DNA of 51,933 bases, taken from assembly GCA_021295735.1 (NCBI GenBank), contig JAGWBU010000027.1:10890-62822 (forward strand), given 5' to 3'. This document shows positions 1-8,300 of this stretch, one piece after another (position 1 is the stretch's first letter; the number at the start of each line of letters is the position of its first letter). The position numbers and the translations under genes are program-made. The notes beneath the pieces are model-generated. The model was not told where the DNA came from and did no database searches. It worked only from the letters and a program-made list of their open reading frames with translations. This stretch comes from Candidatus Poribacteria bacterium. GTDB lineage: Bacteria > Poribacteria > WGA-4E > WGA-3G.

Positions 1-48
1 TATGTCCGATTTTTTGTTTATTCCGTTCTACCCAACGGACAGTGGATA

Positions 49-79
49 TTGAATTTTATTATCAAACTCACGTTATAAT
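49..79 (+). promoter_or_regulatory. Possible sigma70-type promoter of the TolB-like gene
   Basis: TTGAAT at 49-54 and TATAAT at 74-79 are separated by 19 bp, slightly longer than the usual 17. They lie just upstream of an AAGGAG ribosome binding site (89-94) and the GTG start at 101. The -10 match is exact; the spacing makes this tentative. Confidence 0.45.
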
Positions 80-100
80 AGCCATTTCAAGGAGATAAAA

Positions 101-1069
101 GTGAAACATATTCATACAGTGTTTGGGATAACGTTACTATTCAGTTTATTCCTGCTTGCTATAAACGCTTGGGGAGAACCATATATTTCTTTCTATTCTA
201 ACCGCACAGGGAATAGGGACATCTACATCATTGATACGAATGGTGAGAATCTCCGCAACCTCACAAATCACCCCGCAAGCGATTGTTGTGCAACGTGGGC
301 GCCAGATGGCCGATCTTTCGCTTTTATGTCGAGACGGGATGGAAAAGGTAATATCTATATCATGAAAGTTGGTGAAACTGAAGCGCGTCGATTGACAAAC
401 CATCCGGAGCAAGATTCGGCTCCTGCTTGGTCACCTGATGGGAAATGGATTGCTTTTCAATCCAATAGAACAGGGAAAAGTCAAATCTACAAAATAGATA
501 TCAATGGTAAGAATCTACAGCGGTTGACAAACCAGGGAAATAATTACACCCCGGCATGGTCTCCAGACGGGAAATTAATTGCATTCTATTCTGATCAGAA
601 TGAATGGGGTGATGTCTATGTGATGGATTCAGACGGAAAAGGTGTCAGACGCATTAAAAACGAACATGGTGGTGGGTCTCGGTCTCCTGCTTGGTCTCCT
701 GATGGGAAACAAATTGCCTTTGATATTTCCAGACAAGGAAACGGTATCTTCATTATGGATGTAGATGGAGGAAATTCCCGCCGCATGTCACCGCCTTTGA
801 ATTGGAGCTACAATCCTGCGTGGTCTCCTGATGATAAGTGGATTGCCTACGAGGCAGAAATTGAAAATCCTTGGGGAAACCCCAATGTGGATAAAAATAT
901 ATATATTGTCTCTGTCAAGAGTGGCAAGCGGCTACAAATCACACACCATCCTGGGCAAAATGGTGAGCCTGCATGGGTCCCCGAAGGTTTTTTCTCCGTT
1001 TCCCCTACTGCAAACACTAAAACGACACTTTGGGGTAGATTAAAGCAAACTGAACCTGTGGCGCAGTAA
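101..1069 (+). CDS. TolB-like six-bladed PD40 beta-propeller, exported
   Basis: This is a 322-residue exported protein built almost entirely of TolB/PD40-type propeller repeats. The start is GTG at 101, preceded by AAGGAG with good spacing. A signal peptide occupies about residues 1-25 (hydrophobic stretch ending INAWG). Six repeats follow, each with the PAWSPDGKWIAF type core and an 'IYIMDxDG..RRLTN' type outer strand. In the TolB family such propellers bind partner proteins or peptides in the periplasm. There is no TolB N-terminal domain and no tol-pal neighbours, so it is not TolB itself. A short C-terminal tail (about 300-322) lies outside the propeller. It is a single-gene unit followed by a repeat-filled gap. 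Its ligand cannot be told from sequence. Confidence 0.85.
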   Translation: MKHIHTVFGITLLFSLFLLAINAWGEPYISFYSNRTGNRDIYIIDTNGENLRNLTNHPASDCCATWAPDGRSFAFMSRRDGKGNIYIMKVGETEARRLTNHPEQDSAPAWSPDGKWIAFQSNRTGKSQIYKIDINGKNLQRLTNQGNNYTPAWSPDGKLIAFYSDQNEWGDVYVMDSDGKGVRRIKNEHGGGSRSPAWSPDGKQIAFDISRQGNGIFIMDVDGGNSRRMSPPLNWSYNPAWSPDDKWIAYEAEIENPWGNPNVDKNIYIVSVKSGKRLQITHHPGQNGEPAWVPEGFFSVSPTANTKTTLWGRLKQTEPVAQ

Positions 1070-1156
1070 GATCGATCTTATATCAATTGATTCCACTTTG
1101 TAAGCGCGCTTACTGTCCTGATAAATAACCCACATGTGTCAATTAACGGTACTCCA

Positions 1157-1311
1157 CCCCGGTAGATGCGGTTTCCTAACCGCATCGGGCTTATGCAAGT
1201 GCTGTTAGCCTCAGTTTTCTGTTTTTACACCACTGTTTGAAGGATGCTAAAGATGGAAGGTTTTCGTGTCCGATACGGAGCGGTTAGGAACCACTCCTAC
1301 CGGGCCTAGGG
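1157..1311. repeat. Inverted-repeat element in the gap after the TolB-like gene
   Basis: The 317-bp gap 1070-1386 has no gene. It holds two facing arms, CCGGTAGATGCGGTTTCCTA near 1158 and, inverted near 1281-1310, GGTTAGGAACCACTCCTACC. Both share a 'CCGGTAG...GGTT(T)CCTAACCGC' theme. The same theme recurs near 3311 and 27406, and in modified form at 13428. It looks like a short non-coding interspersed repeat; no transposase is nearby. Confidence 0.6.
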
Positions 1312-1386
1312 TTGAGCGTGTTGTGTTTTTTAAATTGATGCCTATGGTTTGCAAAAATGCAGCACATATACAAACGAAATTGTCGG

Positions 1387-2382
1387 CTACGTTTCCACGG
1401 TCTCTTCTGTTGCAAAGAGTGCTTCAACGAAATCAGCACCTGCGAAATTACGTAAGTCATCAAGTTTTTCACCAATTCCGATTAATTTGACAGGAGCACC
1501 GAGTTCGGCTTTTACCGCTAACACTATCCCGCCTTTAGCTGTGCCATCCAGTTTTGTAATTGCTACACCTGTAATCGGTACAGCTTCGTTGAAAATTTTT
1601 GCTTGCATCAGTGCGTTTTGTCCCACTGTGCCGTCAATGACAAGTAACACCTCGTGAGGCGCGCCTGTATGTGCTTGCTCCATCACCCGTCCGATTTTTG
1701 ATAGTTCATCCATCAACGGTTTTTTGGTATGGAGTCTGCCTGCTGTATCCACAATCAGCACATCGGTTTCTCTATTTTTTGCAGCGTGAACTGCATCAAA
1801 AATCACCGAAGCGGGTTCAGCTTTTTCCCCACCACGAATTATTTCTGCTCCCGCGCGTTCGCACCAAATTGCCAATTGATCTTCTGCGGCAGCACGAAAT
1901 GTATCGCCTGCGGCAACAAGAACACGGTTACCATCAGCCTTGAATCGACTTGCGAGTTTACCGATAGTTGTCGTTTTTCCTGCCCCGTTAACACCGAGGA
2001 CTAAAATCGTATAAGGCGGTTCACCTTCAAACTCCAACGGAACGTCTTCACCGAGTAGATTAAGAATTTCCTCTTTTATGACTGTTTCCAATTCGGAAGA
2101 ATCACCCAACCCTCTTGCTTTCACAGTCTCTCTAACGTTGTCCATTAGCGTCAGCGTCGTGTCAACCCCCACGTCTGCTTGGATTAAAATTTCTTCGATC
2201 TCCTCCATTAGTTCTTCGTCAATTTTTCTACCAACACGAAGTAGCCCCGACAGCTGAGAGAGAAAACGGTTTCGCGTTTTCGCCAAACCAGACTTGAGGC
2301 GATTAAACCAATTCTCTTTTTCCTCTGTAGCCTCCGGTTCAACGGGGTTTTTATCACCACCTTTAAATAAGTTCCTGAGCAT
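1387..2382 (-). CDS. ftsY: Signal recognition particle receptor FtsY
   Basis: FtsY is the membrane-associated SRP receptor GTPase that docks ribosome-SRP complexes at the Sec translocon. The 331-residue protein has a short charged N-terminal segment (about 1-45), a four-helix N domain (about 46-120) and the NG GTPase domain. Visible motifs are the P-loop GVNGAGKTT at 130-138, DTFRAAA at 160-166, DTAGR at 212-216 and TKLDGTAKGG at 276-285, all typical of SRP GTPases. The ATG at 2382 follows AAAGGAG with 6 nt spacing. The acidic N-terminal A domain is much shorter than in E. coli, as in many other phyla. It is transcribed alone on the minus strand, away from the P460 gene. Confidence 0.97.
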   Translation of the reverse strand: MLRNLFKGGDKNPVEPEATEEKENWFNRLKSGLAKTRNRFLSQLSGLLRVGRKIDEELMEEIEEILIQADVGVDTTLTLMDNVRETVKARGLGDSSELETVIKEEILNLLGEDVPLEFEGEPPYTILVLGVNGAGKTTTIGKLASRFKADGNRVLVAAGDTFRAAAEDQLAIWCERAGAEIIRGGEKAEPASVIFDAVHAAKNRETDVLIVDTAGRLHTKKPLMDELSKIGRVMEQAHTGAPHEVLLVIDGTVGQNALMQAKIFNEAVPITGVAITKLDGTAKGGIVLAVKAELGAPVKLIGIGEKLDDLRNFAGADFVEALFATEETVET

Positions 2383-2458
2383 CCATTTCTCCTTTATTCA
2401 AATGACCTATTTTTTACACATTATCTGGCTATGTTTGGTTTGAATGTATCCATATCAT

Positions 2459-2488
2459 ATAATACAGTAACAGATGTCTGAATGACAA
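2459..2488 (-). promoter_or_regulatory. Probable ftsY promoter
   Basis: Read on the minus strand, TTGTCA (2488-2483) and TATTAT (2464-2459) are spaced by 18 bp, about 75 bp upstream of the ftsY start. Both boxes are one mismatch from consensus. No better pair was seen in the gap 2383-2658. Confidence 0.45.
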
Positions 2489-2658
2489 ATAAAAATAGAT
2501 GTACCTGGTAATCGACTTACGGTTATGATATTGAAATGTAAAACAATTTGTAGCCTTTGACGTTGTAGTTCAAAACTCAGATACAGAATATAAATTATCT
2601 ATTGCTATAATTGCCTTTTTGTAGTATATTAAAGGCATGTTAAATGAGGAGGCTTACA

Positions 2659-3246
2659 ATGAAAAGCAGAAGACTTGATAGTTCATTTCTGAGCGCGTTT
2701 TTCGGTATTGCTATTGTGCTAATTCCTTGCATGATCTTGACTTCCTGTGTGGAGGAACAGCAATTAGAGGAACTTGTTCAGGAAACGAATAAGGAAGAAA
2801 TAGAGCAGGAGATTGTTGAACCTGAAGAACCGGTTGTCGCACTTCCGGGGCTCCCTGAAGATGTCGCAGGTTATGAACGTTGGCTTAAATTAAACGCCGA
2901 ACCAATTCCGCCGGTAGCAGGCGGTGATCCACACAACGGCACAAAGAATGTATATGTTAACCAAGCACGGGATACTATTGCACCTGATGGCGAGCAACAA
3001 TTCCCATATCCTGATGGAAGCATAGTCGTAAAAGAAGCATTCCGACCAAATAAGGACTATGTGGGACTCATCGCAATTATGCGCAAAAAAGCAGGAACTG
3101 ATCCAGACCATAATGATTGGGCGTTCATTGAATATACCCGAAACGACCCTGATGCCGATTTTAACGTTATAGCCTCCGGCAGAATATGTTGGAGTTGTCA
3201 TGCCAGAGTCGAAGACATAGACTATGTTTTTACGGAACTTGACTGA
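2659..3246 (+). CDS. Cytochrome P460-like heme lipoprotein
   Basis: This is a 195-residue lipoprotein with a C-terminal c-type heme motif. The ATG at 2659 is preferred over one at 2644 because GAGGAGG lies 6 nt before it. A lipoprotein signal ends in LTSC, lipidated Cys about residue 30. An acidic Glu-rich linker (about 31-60) leads to a compact domain. The motif CWSCH sits at about 177-181, followed by a D-Y-V-F-T tail. That arrangement, a single CxxCH at the extreme C-terminus after a beta-rich domain, fits the cytochrome P460 family, whose characterised members oxidise hydroxylamine or bind NO. Substrate here is unknown. A di-heme cytochrome-barrel fusion lies downstream across a repeat element, which suggests related envelope redox roles. 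Confidence 0.8.
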   Translation: MKSRRLDSSFLSAFFGIAIVLIPCMILTSCVEEQQLEELVQETNKEEIEQEIVEPEEPVVALPGLPEDVAGYERWLKLNAEPIPPVAGGDPHNGTKNVYVNQARDTIAPDGEQQFPYPDGSIVVKEAFRPNKDYVGLIAIMRKKAGTDPDHNDWAFIEYTRNDPDADFNVIASGRICWSCHARVEDIDYVFTELD

Positions 3247-3378
3247 TATCATAGTGAATTATAAAGATAAATTGACATGTTGCCGCTACATACAGCGGGA
3301 ATTCCATTTTGGTAGGCGAGGTTTCCTAACCTCGCTTGTTCAGAGTGTCTCGTTAATTCTAAAATCTACTACAAATAA

Positions 3379-3700
3379 GGGTGTGCATAAATATTTGGCG
3401 CATCAACACAGACAGGGACAGACGCCAGGTGCCGCTTGATTTATAGAAATGCGTTAACGCAGCATGCGCCAAATCAAGAAATCAACGGTATGAACCATGG
3501 CGAATGCCGGACGGGGAATGCCAAAGGGCATTCGGACCGTTGATTTGGCGCATGCGTCTTTAGTCATTCACCGGGTATGAATGCCTTATGGCATTCCCCG
3601 TGTGGCATGCTGCGCCTCTTTGAACTTGTGGGCGGAAACCCACGGCGTATGCGGACTACCTTTAAGCGCATATTTAACATCGGAATTATTTATGCACACC
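3379..3700. mobile_element. MITE-like element, 322 bp, with 13-bp perfect terminal inverted repeats
   Basis: GGTGTGCATAAAT (3379-3391) is the exact reverse complement of ATTTATGCACACC (3688-3700). The interior contains nested palindromes: GCATGCGCCAAATCAA near 3462 faces TTGATTTGGCGCATGC near 3541, and GAATGCC/GGCATTC pairs occur several times. The right part (about 3629-3665) shares the CGGAAACCCACGGCG...CTACCTTTAA block with the repeat at 24189-24222. No ORF of note is inside. It fills most of the gap 3247-3762; a GGTAGGCGAGGTTTCCTAAC repeat precedes it at about 3311. Confidence 0.7.
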
Positions 3701-3762
3701 TCTCACTATAAATAAGGAGTCTTGAAAAAACACGAAGATTGCTAATAAAAAGGAGAATGCTT

Positions 3763-4980
3763 TTGAAGATATATCACAATAGATTTGCAATACACTTACA
3801 CTACAATACTGTGCTGCGAAAATGCTTTCGTGTGTTGTTCATTTTTGCCTTGATGGTTAATTTCTCTTTGGTTCTTTTTTTGGCAAATTCTGCTGAGGCG
3901 CGTCCTGAGTTTGCAGCTGAATTAGATAAGGACTGTAATTTCTGTCACATTGACCCAGCAGGTGGAGGACCCCGAAATCGCATCGGTGAGATTTTTGAAG
4001 AGAACTATTTTGAGTTCCCCGAAGATTTTGACATGGATGCTGTTACAGAAGAAGCAAAGCAGGTCGTCAAGCAACTTACTACCTCACTTGATCTCCAGAC
4101 AGCTTTTATTAAAACAACCCATGTAGATGAAGAGGAAGGCACGGTCGCTGGGTGTAACTCATGTCATACCTCAGTTGACAGGTTCCTCCTTATGCAAGCT
4201 GAGGTAACATTCAATGCCCAAGCATCAGAACGCGTTCGGTTAACCCTTTCTAACAACGTTGGTACTACACTCAACGCTTTTGCAACAGTAGATGCTATTC
4301 CAAAACATCTCTACGTTAAAGTCGGACAATTTCGCCTACCGTTCGGTATCAAACAGAAAGATCATAATATCCTTGTCCGGGAAGGTTATGGGCTTGGTTC
4401 TAACAAGCGAGACGTTGGACTTGAACTCGGTGGGAGTTTAGGAAAAGTGTTCTACAACGGTGCATTTTTCAACGCTGGTAATGCGACTGCGAAGGGAGCA
4501 CTCGGCACTGTCGGAGGACAACTCGGTCCAATTCGTGCAGGTGTCTCATGCATTTTTGAGCAACCTGGCGAAGAATGGGAACGTTTGATCGGCGCATTCG
4601 TGACTGCCTCTTACGGCGGTTTGAGTTTAGAAGGTGAATTCAACTTTGAAAATAATGGAGAGGTCGCATCTTTTGCCACCGATGCTGTTGACTCCAAAGG
4701 ATACTATTTCGGTGCAAAGTACCGTGTCCTACCACAGTTTACTGTTGCAGGACGCTACGGTTTGTTTGATCCGGATAGAACTGTTTTAGGCGATGCTGGC
4801 AAGCGGTTGACATTCATCGCGCAATATAATTTTATGGAAAATGGCGCAATTTCGTTGTTCTATTGGGCGAACCTGCCTAATGCTGACCGGCAACCTGATG
4901 AAAAAATAACAAGTAAGGGGACGTTAAGACAACTTGAAGGGACAAATCAGGTTATTTTAATGTCACGATTCTGGTTTTAG
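3763..4980 (+). CDS. Di-heme cytochrome c fused to an outer-membrane beta-barrel
   Basis: This is an exported protein of about 405 residues. The TTG at 3763 is chosen because AAGGAG ends 7 nt upstream; an ATG at 3757 sits too close to that site. A long signal sequence ends near ANSAEA (about residue 46). Two c-type heme motifs follow, CNFCH (about 58-62) and CNSCH (about 131-135), with acidic helical sequence between them. From about residue 145 the sequence becomes a run of amphipathic beta strands (for example VKVGQFRLPFG, GYYFGAKYRVLPQFTVAGRYG) and ends in ...MSRFWF. A terminal aromatic residue is the usual outer-membrane barrel signature. The barrel part resembles phosphate-selective or MtrB-like porins only in general style. 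A role in moving electrons across the outer membrane is inference. Confidence 0.8.
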   Translation: MKIYHNRFAIHLHYNTVLRKCFRVLFIFALMVNFSLVLFLANSAEARPEFAAELDKDCNFCHIDPAGGGPRNRIGEIFEENYFEFPEDFDMDAVTEEAKQVVKQLTTSLDLQTAFIKTTHVDEEEGTVAGCNSCHTSVDRFLLMQAEVTFNAQASERVRLTLSNNVGTTLNAFATVDAIPKHLYVKVGQFRLPFGIKQKDHNILVREGYGLGSNKRDVGLELGGSLGKVFYNGAFFNAGNATAKGALGTVGGQLGPIRAGVSCIFEQPGEEWERLIGAFVTASYGGLSLEGEFNFENNGEVASFATDAVDSKGYYFGAKYRVLPQFTVAGRYGLFDPDRTVLGDAGKRLTFIAQYNFMENGAISLFYWANLPNADRQPDEKITSKGTLRQLEGTNQVILMSRFWF

Positions 4981-5128
4981 GTTGTTAGCAATTTCTATAC
5001 GTTTAGAAGATGGTGTGTTTATTTTAACACATGACAAAACGTTTACGCTGGTTCTTCTTAAGATTCTGTTTAGAACCGTGGAACGTTAATATGGAACAGA
5101 ATATATTTACTTTTGAAGACTATAATAA

Positions 5129-5176
5129 AGGCAACATGTGTTGTGAGGTAGCGTAAGGAACTGATACATGTTGCCT
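5129..5176. repeat. Inverted repeat upstream of the alpha-2-macroglobulin gene
   Basis: AGGCAACATGT (5129-5139) pairs perfectly with ACATGTTGCCT (5166-5176) around a 26-nt loop. It lies in the 383-bp gene-free gap 4981-5363. It is too far (about 190 bp) from the next start to call it a known regulatory site, and no T-tract follows, so it is not a standard terminator. Nothing else recognisable was found in this gap. Confidence 0.45.
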
Positions 5177-5363
5177 AAACACCTTGATTTAAGCGTCCTG
5201 CCGTGTTTGTGATAAAGGAGAATAAAGTTCAAAAAACTAAATAATTTTTGAATAGCGTTGATAACAACGCAAATTTTGGCACGAAAATTGCTCAATTCCT
5301 AACAAACGATAAAATGACCTTCAGATTTGGACGAAATTAACAAACTTTAGGAGACATTTTACG

Positions 5364-8300
5364 ATGGAATCAAAAAAACTTTTAATTGGAATTGTCGCAT
5401 TTCTTTCTTTACTCGTTTTAATTATCGGTTCGCTCTATATTAATAGTTTAATATCAGGAGCAAAAACGCGTGTCATCGTCAAATCTATTACGCCGAAAGG
5501 CGAAAAAGTTTCGCCATGGGCTGATTTTACGTTTACGTTTTCGGAACCATTAGTTGATAATTCACTGATTAATACTGAATTGCCGGATCGTGCAGTTCAA
5601 TTCACTCCTACTGTTAAGGGAACGGCGCGTTGGATAGCGCGCGACACAGTCCGCTTCTATTTAGAGAGTCCCTTAGCCCCCTCCGCAAGTTACACCGTGG
5701 AACTCGCCTCTAAATTACGACAAAGCTCACTTGGCTTTGCCATTACCGGTGATCGAAAATTTACTTTCGCAACAGAACCTTTCCACATACAAAGCAGACG
5801 CCTTGAATTTAAATATACTAAAACACACGCAAAGGCTGTTGGAAGCATAACCTTTAATTATCCTGTTAACATCGCTGATTTGCGCGCTAATCTATCTATC
5901 CGACTTCAAGAGAATATTGAGATTCCCTATACGCTTCAACCGCAAAATGGTGTTGCCAGAGAAATTAAATTAGAAACTGAAGAAATACCGCGCCTGCTTG
6001 GAAACCAAAACCTAAAAGTCCGAATTGAGAAAGGGTTCAAATGCACTGGTGGACAAATCGGGTTAAAAGAAGCAAGCATTAGATCAATGACCTTGACAGG
6101 ACGTGGCACGCTCGGTGTTACCTATGCAAATGTACGAGAGAGTTCCGGAAGACCTCATATAAAACTCCGGTTTAGTTCTCCTATTCCTGTTGACACAGTG
6201 CAACCGTATATTCATATTAAACCTGAATTAAATACCCAAATTATCACTCGCTACGGTGAGCTTGAAATTCATGGTGATTTCAAGCGGCGAAGTAAATACG
6301 AAGTCACGGTACAGGAAGGTTTGACAGCACCCGACGGTTCTGTGTTAAGGAAACCATATTCTGTTCGACTTACGATTCCAGATGTCCGTCCTCAGGTTCG
6401 TTTTGTTGGAAAAGGTTTTTTCCTAACCCGAAATCAGAATATGAACCTCGGCTTGGCAACGACTAATGTGCATAACGTGAAAGTCCAAATTGAAAAGGTC
6501 TTCGGTAACAACCTTGTTTACGCATCTAAAGTAAGAAACTGGGGTTCTTGGACAGAAAATTTAGGTAAGCCAATTCATTCCGGCACGCTTGCGATTACCT
6601 CAAAGTTGAATGAAGAGGTAACAACACCTATTGATTTAGGGCAATATCTTAACGATAAACACGTAGGCATCTTTAAAGTAAATGTTCAAGGCAATAATGA
6701 TTATTGGCTTCGTGCAACACAATGGGTGATGTTGACGGACATCGGCACCGTTGCTAAAAGATCAGGGGATGAGTTATGGGTTTGGGTCAATTCTCTCTCC
6801 GACTTAAAACCTATTTCACAAGCAACAGTAAAACTGATTAGTGATAACAATCAAACACTACTGAGTGGAAAAACAAATTGGCAAGGCTTCATCAAGTTTT
6901 CCGCTGTAGCACAAAAAACTGATGGTTTTACTCCGTTTATGTTGACAGTGGAGAAAGGGAACGACCTTTCGTTCATTCAGTTCAACCGACATCAACTTTC
7001 CACTGGTGACTTCAACGTCGGCGGTTCAGCCTATTTAGCGACAGGATATGAGGCTTTTCTCTATACGAGTCGCGGGGTTTACCGTCCTGGCGAAAAAGTC
7101 TCGCTCGCTGCAATTGTGCGTGGAAAGCGAAATACAACGCCGCCTTCGCTTCCAACAAACATACAGATATTAGCACCTGACGGTCGAGTTATCAATGACT
7201 TTAAACAAAATACGGATAGACGTGGTGGTTGTGAGGTGACAATCCCTTTACCCGCTTACGCACAGACAGGTAGCTATATCGCTAAAATGAATGTTGCTGG
7301 TAAAGAGATTGGACGTGTCCCGTTTCAGGTAGAAGAGTTTATGCCTGACCGAATGAAAGTCACCGTTGCAGCAGAAAAATCTGAATATGATTTAGGTGCT
7401 GAGGTCGTAATGGATGTGTCGGCAGTGAACCTCTTTGGACCACCTGCTGCTAATCGAAAAGTCAAGGCAGCTTATGCGCTTGAGGCTGTGCCTTATGTCC
7501 CAACTGATAAGTGGCGTTCATTCCACTTTGCAAGTGCTATACCGTTTGAGAAACAGCGAATTACTTTGGAAGAAACCAAGACAGATGCTGAGGGTAAGGT
7601 ACAATATAAAATCCTCTTACCGGAAACTGTCAAGGCGCCTTCTCAGTTAAATGCGGTTCTAACAGCAACAGTGAGCGAACCCGGCGGTAGAGCCGTTACG
7701 GCTGCACACCGCGTAGTTGTTCATCCGTATTCGCATTATATTGGTATCAAACGTTCAAGTAGCGGGCGTATCAAACGCAATCAAGATGTTTCCTTTAACT
7801 ATATTGCTCTGGATAAGAACGGAAATGCGATAGCAGGCAGAGATTTAGGACTCACTGTTTATAAAGTTCACTGGAACACTATACTACGCCGGAACGCTCG
7901 AGGTCGTTATGAATACGTGTCAGATGACCAGCTCACTACCTTAGAATCGCATCAACTTATTTCAACAGCAGAGATCGGGACATTCACTTTTACGCCTTCC
8001 GAATACGGGCAATATCGTATACACATAGAAGATATCGCTTCTGGTGCTAAAACAGAGCTTAAAGTAGAAACTACTGGTTGGGGAAACGTTCCTTTGTCAA
8101 TGGAAAATCCGAACCTGCTTGAGATGACATTAGATAAACCCGCATACCAACCTGGGGAAACTGCGAAACTTCAGATTAAAGCACCATTTCCCGGCAAATT
8201 AATATTGACAATGGAACGGGAAAAGATTTTAAGTTACCGAACTGTTAACTTAAGAGGGAATACCGCCAGTTTAAATATTCCAATTCAATATAATTATAAA

